Below, in pieces: positions 41,560-52,236 of a DNA stretch of 52,405 nt (the stretch's first letter is position 1; every line of letters begins with the position of its first letter). The DNA comes from Sulfurihydrogenibium sp. GTDB taxonomy: Bacteria; Aquificota; Aquificia; Aquificales; Hydrogenothermaceae. The position numbers and the translations under genes are program-made. The stretch is from assembly GCF_028276765.1 (NCBI RefSeq), contig NZ_JAPYVU010000005.1:1-52405 (forward strand), read 5' to 3'. The notes under the pieces were generated by a model that made no database searches, had not been told where the DNA came from, and worked only from the letters and a program-made list of their open reading frames with translations.

Positions 41560-41925
41560 TTAGACCTCCATTAACTCGTTAATACTTTTAGCCAAAACAG
41601 CTTTCATTAAAAATTCGTTTAAAAAATTTACATCATCAGAAGAGGATATTAATTTTTCTACATCTTCCGGAACTTGTCCAAATTTAGCTTGGATTATTCT
41701 TTTTATATCATCACGTTTTGCTTCTAATAGGCCTTGTTGTAAGCCTTGTTGTAAGCCTTGTTGTAGACCTTGTTGTAAACCTTGTTGTAAGCCTTGTTGT
41801 AGACCTTGCTGTAGACCTTGTTGTAAGCCTTCTTGCATTGCTTGTTTTTTTGCTAATTTTACTAAATCACCTACGTATGGAAAGTTTTCTACTATTTCTG
41901 CATCTAAGGATACTGTGATTGGCAT
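41560..41925 (-). CDS. Candidate internal C-terminal product of rpn (RpnS-like inhibitor)
   Basis: The in-frame ATG at codon 200 (MPITVSLDAEIVENFPYVG) is preceded by AGGAGG with an 8-nt spacer, better than the start of the full-length gene. The product would be 121 aa: an acidic helix, the GLQQ repeats, and the C-terminal helical domain (RRIIQAKFGQVPEDVEKL-type end), without nuclease residues. In E. coli rpn loci a similarly placed small protein blocks the full-length toxin. Function here is inferred from that layout. Confidence 0.6.
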   Translation of the reverse strand: MPITVSLDAEIVENFPYVGDLVKLAKKQAMQEGLQQGLQQGLQQGLQQGLQQGLQQGLQQGLQQGLLEAKRDDIKRIIQAKFGQVPEDVEKLISSSDDVNFLNEFLMKAVLAKSINELMEV

Positions 41926-42521
41926 TTTTACTTCCTCCTTTAGGACTTTTTCAAAATCTTTTATTAAGTTATCTCTTAGTCCTAAAATGGTCAATATCTT
42001 TGTTATCCAATCGGCTCTTTCCTTTTCTCCTAAGCTGTTTAGTTTTTCTGCTATTTTTTTAAATAGCCTTTCTCTATCTTTTACATTACATAGTGTGGCT
42101 ATGGCTAAGTCTTCTATTTTGTCGCTGTTTAGAAAAATTTCACAAGGTATATCTCTGATGTCTATCAGTCTATAGTTGTACTGTATATTATAATCAATGA
42201 TTTGAGTAATCATCTTTGGTTTGTCTTTGCCGATGTATATCACTATTTGGCGTATGCTTTTGTCCGGGTATGTTTCTTTTATTGCGTGATAGTAGCCAAG
42301 CATTCTAATAGGCATGGTTTTATCGTTTGTACTTTGAAATTCAATGTGTAGCAAGCTGTCATCTTCAAGTTTTAGAAGTAAATCTGCTATTCTTTCTGCT
42401 GTTTTTGGAAAGATAGGGTTTAGTATTTCTACATAGCTGCGAAATCCTAAAATCTTTATTAGCTTATCTGATATGCTTTTAAAAATATCTCTTATTGTTA
42501 TGTCATACTTTTGTTTTGTCA

Positions 42522-42522
<1 letters not shown>
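41560..42522 (-). CDS. Rpn-family PD-(D/E)XK nuclease
   Basis: A 320-aa protein of the recombination-promoting nuclease/putative transposase family. The nuclease core is near the N-terminus: ADLLLKLEDDSLLHIEFQS supplies the D and ExQ residues. A helical middle part and a tail with eight GLQQ repeats follow (about residues 230-265). Its ATG shares one base with the pyrG stop (TAATG). A consensus Shine-Dalgarno and in-frame ATG at 41925 lie inside the gene. Rpn proteins of E. coli are DNA endonucleases with antiphage activity restrained by an internally started C-terminal protein. Confidence 0.85.
41732..41827. repeat. 12-bp coding tandem repeat, eight units
   Basis: On the plus strand the unit is CCTTGTTGTAAG with small variants (..TAGA, ..TAAA, one ..GCTGTAGA). 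In the rpn frame each unit encodes Gly-Leu-Gln-Gln. All units are multiples of three, so copy-number change alters length but not frame. Confidence 0.9.
41934..41939 (-). promoter_or_regulatory. Internal Shine-Dalgarno within rpn
   Basis: Minus-strand AGGAGG, 8 nt before ATG 41925, in the middle of the rpn coding sequence. Confidence 0.6.
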
Positions 42523-44596
<2,074 letters not shown>

Positions 44597-44625
44597 ATTC
44601 TCACCTTCAAAACATTTTTAACCAC

Positions 44626-45420
44626 TCATTTTATTACCGCTAAAATCTCTTTTACCTTTTCTCTTGACTTACAAGATATTGTCCTTCTTACATCTAAAAT
44701 CTCAAAATCTTCAAAGTGGTCTATTATAAGATTGTTATAATGATTGCTTAATACCGACGGAATCCCCTTTTTTGCCAAATCTTTTAAAATTTGAATGAGC
44801 TTCAGCTGGTCTAAGATTGTAAATTTTTCTTGATAATACTGGGTAAAGTTTGAAGTCTTTGAAATAGGTATGTAAGGCGGGTCGCAGTATATCACATCTC
44901 CATAAAAAACATCTTTTAAAGTTTCTTCATAGTTTGAAGTTCTTAACTCTACATCAGCAGTTTTAAGCTTGTTATAAAAAAACTGCATTTCTTCTTCAGG
45001 AAAATAAGGCTTCTGGTATCTTCCAAAAGGTGTGTTAAACTCTCCTCTTTGATTGTATCTAATCAGTCCATTATAACAATGCCTATTTAGATATACAAAT
45101 AATGCAGACTTTAAAACTTTGTCGTTTGTAGTGTTAAATACATCCCTTAGCTCCATGTATCTTTCTTTTGTGTTGTTTTCTGGCGTAAAAAACGTTTTTG
45201 TAAAGCTTATAAAATCTTTGCCATAATCTCCCAATGTACGATAAAGGTTTATCAGGTCTTCATTAATGTCTGCAAGTAGATAAGATTTATAATCAGTGTT
45301 AAGAAAAACAGCGCCAGAGCCTACAAATGGCTCTATAAGTCTGTTGCCGACCGGTAAAAGCTTTTTTATATCTTCTACAATCTTATATTTATTGCCTGCC
45401 CACTTTAAAAAAGGTCTCAT
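44626..45420 (-). CDS. Dam-family N6-adenine DNA methyltransferase
   Basis: A 264-aa class alpha adenine methylase. SAM binding is through LKWAGNKYK at the start and EPFVGSGAVF (motif I); catalysis through YCDPPY (motif IV). RYNQRGEFNTPFG is typical of the Dam/DpnM group that modifies GATC. Length fits Dam. There is no neighbouring restriction endonuclease, so it is an orphan, or its nuclease lies elsewhere. Start ATG directly follows the hemE stop (TAGATG). Confidence 0.88.
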   Translation of the reverse strand: MRPFLKWAGNKYKIVEDIKKLLPVGNRLIEPFVGSGAVFLNTDYKSYLLADINEDLINLYRTLGDYGKDFISFTKTFFTPENNTKERYMELRDVFNTTNDKVLKSALFVYLNRHCYNGLIRYNQRGEFNTPFGRYQKPYFPEEEMQFFYNKLKTADVELRTSNYEETLKDVFYGDVIYCDPPYIPISKTSNFTQYYQEKFTILDQLKLIQILKDLAKKGIPSVLSNHYNNLIIDHFEDFEILDVRRTISCKSREKVKEILAVIK

Positions 45421-46467
45421 CTACTGCCTTCTAACCGAAATTTCTTTTACAGTATCAACTAAAAATTTAACTTTACTTGCGTCCATATCCGGCATCAAAC
45501 CATGACCAAGGTTAAATATATGTCCTGTATCCTCTCCCCATGATTTGATTATATACTCTGCTTCTTTTTTTATAACATCTTTGTCAGCATACAACACCAT
45601 AGGGTCTAAATTTCCTTGAACAGATGCCTTTGGATAGATTAAATCTTTTGCTTTTTTTATGTCTATCATCCAATCTATACTGTATACATCAGCGTTAGAC
45701 TCAAGAATAAAGTCCATAAATCCACAAACGCCTTTTGTAAAGTGTATGATTGGTTTGTTGTAATGCTTAAGATTTTCTATTACTTTCTTAACTGACGGTA
45801 AAGCAAACTCTTTATAATCTTTGGGTGAAAGATGACCAGCCCAGCTGTCAAAGATTTGAACAGCATCAGCCCCTGACTCTATCTGAAAGCTTAAATACTT
45901 TATAGTCATATCTGCGATTTTATCAAGAAGTATTTTAAAATCTTCTTTGTTGTTATACATAAAAGATTTTGTTTTTTTAAAGTCCTTTGAACCTCTGCCT
46001 TCTATCATGTATGCTGCTATCGTAAAAGGTGCTCCGGCAAACCCAATCACCGGAATTTCCCTACTGATAGCCTGATTGACACCTTTTATGATTTCTCCAA
46101 CAAAATAAACATCCTCAGGGTTAAACTCTTTTAGGTTTTGGATGTCTTCTTTGCCTTTGATAGGATTTTCAAAAACCGGTCCTTCTCCTTCCTTAAAATC
46201 AAATTTCATTCCGATTGATTCAAGTGGTGTTAGTATATCAGAAAAAATGATTATTGCATCAACACCGAGTAAGGTGTACGGTAAAATAGAGGCTTTTACA
46301 GCCAAATCCACATTTTTATAATAATTCTTAAAGCTTCCTGCTATTTCCCTTAACTGTCTGTATTCTTTCATGTATCTGCCGGCTTGACGCATTAACCAGA
46401 TTGGTGTTCTTTCTACTTTTTGTCTTCTGCAGGCTCTTAAAAATAAATCATTTTTTGGATTTTGCAT
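45421..46467 (-). CDS. hemE: Uroporphyrinogen decarboxylase
   Basis: Decarboxylates uroporphyrinogen III to coproporphyrinogen III in haem synthesis. The 348-aa cytosolic enzyme has PIWLMRQAGRYMKEYR near the start, SDILTPLESIGM, GFAGAPFTIAAY and GNLDPMVLYAD, with Asp in the FSDILTP loop as the catalytic acid. ATG 46467 is chosen because AAGG is 8 nt upstream; the in-frame GTG at 46476 overlaps that site. The start lies inside the end of the HU gene (20-nt overlap). Confidence 0.95.
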   Translation of the reverse strand: MQNPKNDLFLRACRRQKVERTPIWLMRQAGRYMKEYRQLREIAGSFKNYYKNVDLAVKASILPYTLLGVDAIIIFSDILTPLESIGMKFDFKEGEGPVFENPIKGKEDIQNLKEFNPEDVYFVGEIIKGVNQAISREIPVIGFAGAPFTIAAYMIEGRGSKDFKKTKSFMYNNKEDFKILLDKIADMTIKYLSFQIESGADAVQIFDSWAGHLSPKDYKEFALPSVKKVIENLKHYNKPIIHFTKGVCGFMDFILESNADVYSIDWMIDIKKAKDLIYPKASVQGNLDPMVLYADKDVIKKEAEYIIKSWGEDTGHIFNLGHGLMPDMDASKVKFLVDTVKEISVRRQ

Positions 46468-46747
46468 TTTTTTCACCTTCTAAGGATACACTTTTTAATG
46501 CTCTTTTTAATACTTTACCCGGTTTGAAATGAACAGTTTTTGAATAGCTAACTCTCTTTCTTCCTTTAAGTGGTTTCTTTCTTTTTAAAACTCTAAAAGA
46601 ACCCAGCTTTCTAATTTCTATCTTTTCACCTTTTGCTAAAGCTTCTGCCATCACTTCAAAGATTTCGTCAACAACATCTTTTATACTTTTTAAATCCATT
46701 TCAGGATGTTTTTCTTTTATATATTTAACAATATCGGGTTTTTTCAT
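46448..46747 (-). CDS. HU/IHF-family DNA-binding protein
   Basis: A 99-aa histone-like protein. It has the N-terminal helices, the EIRKLGSFRVLKRK strand (GSF signature), the beta arm with KPLKGRKRVSYSKTVHFKPGK and a basic C-terminal tail of about ten residues. It binds and bends DNA as a dimer. Whether it is HU- or IHF-like cannot be settled; the ...GRKR..K.V.FKPGK pattern leans to the HU/IHF-alpha type. It overlaps the ileS stop by 4 nt (ATGA). Confidence 0.9.
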   Translation of the reverse strand: MKKPDIVKYIKEKHPEMDLKSIKDVVDEIFEVMAEALAKGEKIEIRKLGSFRVLKRKKPLKGRKRVSYSKTVHFKPGKVLKRALKSVSLEGEKNAKSKK

Positions 46748-49563
46748 GCTAATTCCTCCAATTTGATATTCATAATTTCAAGCTGAGTTTTACATCTATC
46801 ACAAACAGGTTGTCCATTTCTGCCAACAGATTCATCATAGATCCAGCATCTTGGACATTTTTCACCTTTTGCTTTGCTAACAGCTACAACAGAGTCTTTC
46901 ACAGATTCACCATTAATTACTACATCGCTTGTAGGATTATCTGAAAGCTCTACTTGGCTAACTGTAAAGAAAAACTTAATCCAATCTAATCTTTTTTCTA
47001 CTATTTCTTTATACTCTTTCGGTAGTTTTAAAATTACTCTTGCTTCATATGGATGTCTTACTAAGTCTTGTTTTCTTGCCTCTTCTATCGCTTTTAGTAC
47101 ATCGTCTCTTATCTCTAAAAGCTTTTCGTAGGTTTCTTCTAAATTTTTATCTATAAATTTTTCATTTACAACAGGCATAATTTCAAGATGAATGCTTTCT
47201 TTTAGACTTGAATCAATCTTTCTTACATACTGCCAAACTTCTTCTGCTGTGAATGAGATGATAGGTGCAAGGATTTTGTTTAATGATAAAAGTAATTCCC
47301 ACAATACAGTTTGTGCCGACCTTCTTTCTAAGCTTTTTGGTGCGTAAACATAGAGTCTATCTTTCAAAATATCGAGATATATTGCTGAAAGGTCTACTAT
47401 TACAAAGTTTTTAATCGTGTGATAGATTTTATGAAACTTGCCTTCTTCATAAGATTTGTCGGCTATTTGTATGATATTTTGAAGTTTAGAAAGCATCCAC
47501 CTGTCTATTTCCAATAGATTTTCGTAAGGAACATAGTCCTGGTTTGGATTAAAGTCGTAAAGATTGCCAAGGAAGTATCTAAATGTATTTCTTATTTTTC
47601 TGTAATCTTCTGCAATTCTTTTTATAAGATTAAAACCTATCTTTATGTCTTCTGTATAATCCTCTGTAACAACCCAAAGTCTTAGTATGTCAGCTCCGTA
47701 TTCATTTATAACCTTTTCCGGTGCTACTACGTTTCCGGCAGATTTAGACATTTTTCTGCCTTTTTCGTCAAGTGTAAATCCATGTGTCAAAACTGTGTCA
47801 TAAGGTGCTCTGTTATAAGATGCTACCGATTCAAGAAGTGAAGACTGGAACCAACCTCTATGCTGGTCTGAACCCTCTAAATACATATCGGCAGGCCATC
47901 TTAACTCTTCCCATTCTCCATACTTTAAAACTGCTGCATGAGACACGCCAGAATCAAACCAAACATCGAGTATATCCTCTTCTTTTTTAAACTCTTGCCC
48001 GCCGCATTTTTTACATTTATAACCCTCCGGAAGCAATTCTTTTGCTGATTTTTCAAACCATATATCAGCCCCAAACTCATCATTTTTAATTAGATTAGCT
48101 ACATGCTCAAAAACTTCCATATCTTTAACGATTTCACCGCAGTTTTCACAGTAAAATACAGTTATTGGAACGCCCCAGCTTCTCTGTCTTGAAATACACC
48201 AATCCGGCCTGTTTTCTACCATGCTTTTTATTCTGTTTTGTCCGTAATGGGGTATCCATTTTACCCTTTCAATCTCTTTTAATGCTGCTTCTCTCAAAGT
48301 TTGATTTTCATTAACTTTTGCTTCCATAGATATAAACCACTGGGGAGTTGCTCTAAAAATTACCGGATTTTTGCATCTCCAACAGTGGGGATAAGAGTGG
48401 CTTATCACTTCTTTATGTATCAACGCGTCCACTTCTTGTAGTTTTTCTATGATTAAATCATTTGCATCAAAAACCCTTATTCCTCTAAGCCAATCAGGTG
48501 CTTCTTGAGTAAACCTTCCTTCATCATCAACAGGTGCAAAAGCATCTACACCATATCTTTGACCGATGATATAGTCTTCTTGACCGTGTCCTGGTGCCAT
48601 ATGTACCAATCCTGTACCGGTACCAAGCTCAACAAACTCAGAGAGATAAACCTTTGAAACTCTATCTATAAACGGATGATAATACTCTTTAAACTCTAAA
48701 TCTTTTCCTTTAACCTGCTTTATTACTTCTCCATTTAATCCGGTCTTTTCTTTAAAGTTTTCAAGTAATTCTTTGGCAACTATCAAAATTCCTTTATCTG
48801 TTTTGAAATAAACATAATCAAACTCTGGATGAACCATTACACCAAGGTTTGCAGGCAACGTCCAAGGAGTAGTAGTCCAAATTACAAGATAGGTATCATC
48901 AGAATCTTTCATTTTAAACTTTACATAGATAGACGGGTCTTTTTTGTCGTAATATTCAATTTCCGCTTCTGCTTCTGCTGTTTTGTCATAGATACACCAA
49001 TAAACAGGCTTTTTACCTCTGTATGCAACGCCTTTGTTAAACACTCTTCCAAGCTCTAAAACTTCCTGTGCTTGATAGAATGGTCTCATTGTAAGATAAG
49101 GTTTTTCCCAATTTCCAATAATGCCAAGTCTTTTAAACTCTTCTTTTTGGATGTTTACAAACTTTAAAGCGTATTCTCTGCATAGCTTTCTAAACTCAGA
49201 TTTAGAAAGGTCTTCTTTTTTAATTTTCTTCTCTTTTAATTCTTTTTCTACCTGTTGTTCAATCGGAAGTCCATGACAATCCCAGCCTGGAACAAAAGGT
49301 GCATCTTTTCCTTTCATGGATTGATATTTAACTAAAATATCTTTTAAGATTTTGTTTAAAGCATGTCCAATGTGTATATGTCCGTTTGCATATGGTGGTC
49401 CGTCATGAAGAATATATTTATCTTTTCCTTTTCTATCTTCTCTAAGTTTCTGATAAAGATTTATTTTTTCCCAAAAAGATAATATTTCAGGCTCTTTATT
49501 TGGTAGATTACCTTTCATAGGAAATTCAGTTTGAGGCAGGTTTAATGTGTCTTTAAATTCCAA
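46744..49563 (-). CDS. ileS: Isoleucyl-tRNA synthetase
   Basis: Charges tRNA-Ile and edits valine, cytosolic, 939 aa. It shows the HIGH motif in PPYANGHIHIGHALNKIL, the editing CP1 domain (TTTPWTLPANLG, GTGLVHMAPGHG), the KMSKS loop in GRKMSKSAGNV, the anticodon-binding domain, and a C-terminal zinc finger CPRC...CDRC. This is the bacterial-type enzyme. Start is TTG 49563 with GGAGGT 9 nt upstream. It heads a nine-gene operon that runs to rnr. Confidence 0.97.
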   Translation of the reverse strand: MEFKDTLNLPQTEFPMKGNLPNKEPEILSFWEKINLYQKLREDRKGKDKYILHDGPPYANGHIHIGHALNKILKDILVKYQSMKGKDAPFVPGWDCHGLPIEQQVEKELKEKKIKKEDLSKSEFRKLCREYALKFVNIQKEEFKRLGIIGNWEKPYLTMRPFYQAQEVLELGRVFNKGVAYRGKKPVYWCIYDKTAEAEAEIEYYDKKDPSIYVKFKMKDSDDTYLVIWTTTPWTLPANLGVMVHPEFDYVYFKTDKGILIVAKELLENFKEKTGLNGEVIKQVKGKDLEFKEYYHPFIDRVSKVYLSEFVELGTGTGLVHMAPGHGQEDYIIGQRYGVDAFAPVDDEGRFTQEAPDWLRGIRVFDANDLIIEKLQEVDALIHKEVISHSYPHCWRCKNPVIFRATPQWFISMEAKVNENQTLREAALKEIERVKWIPHYGQNRIKSMVENRPDWCISRQRSWGVPITVFYCENCGEIVKDMEVFEHVANLIKNDEFGADIWFEKSAKELLPEGYKCKKCGGQEFKKEEDILDVWFDSGVSHAAVLKYGEWEELRWPADMYLEGSDQHRGWFQSSLLESVASYNRAPYDTVLTHGFTLDEKGRKMSKSAGNVVAPEKVINEYGADILRLWVVTEDYTEDIKIGFNLIKRIAEDYRKIRNTFRYFLGNLYDFNPNQDYVPYENLLEIDRWMLSKLQNIIQIADKSYEEGKFHKIYHTIKNFVIVDLSAIYLDILKDRLYVYAPKSLERRSAQTVLWELLLSLNKILAPIISFTAEEVWQYVRKIDSSLKESIHLEIMPVVNEKFIDKNLEETYEKLLEIRDDVLKAIEEARKQDLVRHPYEARVILKLPKEYKEIVEKRLDWIKFFFTVSQVELSDNPTSDVVINGESVKDSVVAVSKAKGEKCPRCWIYDESVGRNGQPVCDRCKTQLEIMNIKLEELA

Positions 49564-49598
49564 TTTTGAGATACCTCCGGCATGATTTTAAAAATATT

Positions 49599-49604
49599 AT
49601 TATA
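49599..49604 (-). promoter_or_regulatory. Possible -10 box of the ileS operon
   Basis: Minus-strand TATAAT about 36 nt before the TTG start of ileS. The -35 region is A-rich without a clear hexamer. Confidence 0.35.
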
Positions 49605-49639
49605 TCATTTGTTTAAGTCTGTTTTTTATGGAATATAGA

Positions 49640-49790
49640 GGGTGTTCCAAAATTTTTGTAAATTTACCTTTCTTTGTCATTCTGAGGCTGTAAAGCCAAA
49701 GGATCTTTTTTTGATTTTTTGACCTAAAAAGAGAAACATGAGATTCTTCGCTTCGCTCAGAATGACAGTGCAGATTTTTGGAATAGTCTC
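49640..49790. repeat. MITE-like element, GTGTTCC end type, with 12-bp flanking direct repeat
   Basis: Left end ggtgttccaaaatttttg, cores tgtcattctgaggctg...aaaggatct and gagattcttcgcttcgctcagaatgaca, right end gatttttggaatagtctc. ATGGAATATAGA at 49628-49639 is repeated at 49791-49802, a likely target-site duplication. Size matches the 970-1123 copy. Confidence 0.82.
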
Positions 49791-49830
49791 ATGGAATATA
49801 GAAACTTTTTGTAAATTTATAAAAGTATAT

Positions 49831-49890
49831 AGATATTCGGGTGAGAAGTTCAATAAAAGTAAGAGATTTTTCCCACAGCTGCAGAATAAC
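49831..49890. repeat. Fragment of MITE-like element, GAGAAATT end type, reversed
   Basis: atattcgggtgagaagttcaataaaag, then agagatttttcccacagctgcagaataac, is the reversed right end of the type seen at 9251-9431. The other end is missing. Confidence 0.55.
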
Positions 49891-49932
49891 ACTGTAGATG
49901 TATGAAATATGAGCTATAAAGTGTTAGCTAAT

Positions 49933-50430
49933 TTAATTATCAAACAAAGAATGTAATAAATTTCTAACAAAAAGGGCTATATCTTCTTTTGATGCTCCAA
50001 TACCTATAACTTCCACAAATGCTTGGTAGAGAAACGGCAACATAATTCCGATCAATGCAATTAACATAACTACCATACCAGCATGTAAATTTCTTTTCAG
50101 AATGCTTTCTGAAGGATTAGAAGGATTGTAATAAACCACAACCTTTTTGTCATTAAAATCGTTTATTATTTTCTCTGCAGTGTTATAGTCAGATTCAAAA
50201 GGAGTTATAAATATCTTATTAGATATATACTCTTTTCCATCTACTTTGTATTTATATTCTATAACCGGTCTATAAGTCTCATATTTGATTATCTCTTTGA
50301 CTCTTTCAACTCTCTTATCTAAAATTTCTCCTTCCGTCTTTTTCCAAAAGAAAAATCTAAAATATTTATATATAACAAACATAGTCAAAACAGACGCAAA
50401 TAGCACGTAAGCAACAAACACTTTAAGCAT
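49933..50430 (-). CDS. DUF3592-type membrane protein
   Basis: A 165-aa membrane protein with an N-terminal hydrophobic segment (about 3-30), a soluble beta domain (GEILDKRVERVKE, YRPVIEYKYKVDGKEYIS, VVYYNPSNPSESIL) and a second hydrophobic segment (about 115-140). This pattern, including the YNPxNPxES motif, is that of DUF3592. Function of the family is unknown. Single gene; upstream DNA is AT-rich without a clear promoter. Confidence 0.75.
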   Translation of the reverse strand: MLKVFVAYVLFASVLTMFVIYKYFRFFFWKKTEGEILDKRVERVKEIIKYETYRPVIEYKYKVDGKEYISNKIFITPFESDYNTAEKIINDFNDKKVVVYYNPSNPSESILKRNLHAGMVVMLIALIGIMLPFLYQAFVEVIGIGASKEDIALFVRNLLHSLFDN

Positions 50431-50556
50431 AGTACAACCCTTAAATAACGGGATTTAAGCTATTATTATAAATCAAATTGCTGTTTGTCTGAAAGCAAAT
50501 TGCTAGCTAAGAGATTCTGTTTGAAAAATTTATCTTAGTAAAAAAGTTAGATGTTC

Positions 50557-50663
50557 AAAGATTTTTTGAAATAGTGTAAAATAAAGTATTAAAGTTTTTT
50601 ATTTTTACTTCCTTGGTGAAAATTTTTGCTATTTAAAATTTAGCTACAATCAGGGAGTTTTTT
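50557..50663 (+). ncRNA. 107-nt conserved intergenic element, copy 2
   Basis: It shares ATTTTTTGAAATAGTGTAAA and the AATAAAG that follows with the copy at 19130-19236, and the same layout: TTTTTAC, TTCCTTGG, TTTTTGCTATT, GCTAC, GGGAG, then six T. The terminal stem is weaker here, but an inner GCTA/TAGC hairpin is present. Possibly a small RNA with its own terminator, or a mobile-element end. Confidence 0.45.
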
Positions 50664-51159
50664 AACTTTTTAATAATTTTATAACTAACTGTACCTTGGC
50701 AATTGAATAGGTTAGCCCACACAAGCTTGTTTCACGTAAAACGTGAGACGTGAGATGGGAGAAATTGGAGATTGGTTTATCAATAATTTAATGATTTTTA
50801 TTTGATTGATTGATGACTTAGTAAGGTGATTTATTAGTCAGTGAAGCTAAGATATTGGTAATGTGATTTTATTTTTTGATGTTTGATTTAAGATTGCTTA
50901 ATGATGGTTTGAAAGAGATTTTTTGAAAAGTAGTTGTAAGTATTTGTTGAATTAAACTTTTTAATTTTGAATTTTTTAATATCTAATTTTTTGAAAATTT
51001 ACAGTTTTTTATTTTGAAATTTTTTAAGATCGGGAAGTTAAGGAGTGGTATTTGCAGCGAGCTTCTGAGTTTTGGGTTTTCAGCGGTTGGCTTGTGATGG
51101 GATGTTAAAGGATAAAATATAATAATATATTTTCTGTATATCGAGGTTTGCTGCAAAAA
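50664..51159. other. AT-rich non-coding DNA upstream of the CRISPR leader
   Basis: About 500 bp without a supported gene. It contains TTTCACGTaaaACGTGA (about 50730) and the 14-mer TTGGCAATTGAATA at 50696-50709, which recurs at 51207-51220 next to the array. The rest is low-complexity T-rich DNA. Confidence 0.45.
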
Positions 51160-51259
51160 ACTTCAACTTGCGGATTTTTTAAAAATTTGGTATAATGTTT
51201 TATACATTGGCAATTGAATAAGGTTTTTGCGATTTTATTTTTGAGTTAAAATTTAACGG
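51160..51259 (+). promoter_or_regulatory. CRISPR leader with promoter
   Basis: TTGCGG (51168-51173), 17-nt spacer, perfect TATAAT (51191-51196), so transcription would start near 51203, about 57 nt before the first repeat, and run through the array. The leader-proximal DNA is AT-rich and ends gagttaaaatttaacgg. Array polarity agrees: the defective repeat is at the far end. Confidence 0.6.
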
Positions 51260-52146
51260 GTTTGTAGCCTACCTATGAGGAATTGAACCTGACCCTTCTA
51301 TAAACGCATGAAACGCACCTTTTCTCGTTTGTAGCCTACCTATGAGGAATTGAACCTTTTTTAAGCGTTTTATATCTACTCCGTTTTTTTCAGGTTTGTA
51401 GCCTACCTATGAGGAATTGAACCATAATGACATAACCTCCTTAAATTATTAATAAAAAGTTTGTAGCCTACCTATGAGGAATTGAACATGTCCAACCCAA
51501 AGACATCAAGGATATGGTCCCTCGTTTGTAGCCTACCTATGAGGAATTGAACTTAGCTTCGTCTACAACAGAATTGTCTTCTGTTGGCGGTTTGTAGCCT
51601 ACCTATGAGGAATTGAACACTGGACAAAGTCAACTAAGAAAACTCTACCGAAATGTTTGTAGCCTACCTATGAGGAATTGAACTATAAAGCAAAAGAACT
51701 TGGAAGAAATAGGGTGGTGAGTTTGTAGCCTACCTATGAGGAATTGAAGCTCGGTTCAGATGTAAAGGATGCCAGCCGTGATTGGCGTTTGTAGCCTACC
51801 TATGAGGAATTGAAGGCGAACGCAATATTACAAAATTCCTCGAATTCTTTTCCGTTTGTAGCCTACCTATGAGGAATTGAAGGGCACTTGAGAGAAATCC
51901 ATGTTTCATCACCTCCTTTGTTTGTAGCCTACCTATGAGGAATTGAAGTATTTTCATCAATTCAAAAATCAATCTAACAATTATAGTTTGTAGCCTACCT
52001 ATGAGGAATTGAAACACTTCTTGGCTACCCAGTGGCAACCATTTTTTACCTTCCCGTTTGTAGCCTACCTATGAGGAATTGAAGCCCGTCAAGCATTCCT
52101 AAACTGAACGCATTAGAAATATGTTTGTAGCCTACCTATGAGGAAT
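51260..52146 (+). CRISPR. CRISPR array, 14 repeats and 13 spacers, no cas genes in window
   Basis: The repeat is 28 nt, beginning GTTTGTAGCCTACC and ending GAGGAATTGAA, at starts 51260, 51327, 51394, 51459, 51524, 51590, 51655, 51721, 51787, 51854, 51920, 51986, 52056 and 52123. Spacers are 37-42 nt counted after base 28. The base after the repeat is C in the first seven units, then G (four), A, G, so the leader-proximal repeats may be 29 nt. The last repeat stops after GAGGAAT. The ATTGAA end resembles the crRNA tag of type I-B/III arrays. No cas gene is in view. Confidence 0.97.
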
Positions 52147-52236
52147 AAAGTAATGATATTGTCCAAAAACTTTTACAATTTAATTGTAATATCATATAAA
52201 ATTATACCTAAAAACTTAAAAATTGGTGAGGTTTTT
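52147..52236 (+). mobile_element. Probable left end of an insertion sequence
   Basis: The 90 bp between the broken last CRISPR repeat and the transposase start hold two inverted repeats: ATGATATT/AATATCAT (52153-52160, 52185-52192) and, inside, TTACAATT-t-AATTGTAA. GGTGAGG precedes the transposase ATG. This looks like IS end DNA that interrupts the repeat. Confidence 0.45.

Noticed and set aside
41718-41918. Plus-strand frame rich in LVVSLVV opposite rpn
   Set aside because: It is the antisense reading of the GLQQ tandem repeat; the minus frame has homology and start signals.
51796-52038. An 80-codon minus-strand frame in the CRISPR array
   Set aside because: Its repeated FLIGRLQT peptides are only the translation of the CRISPR repeats.
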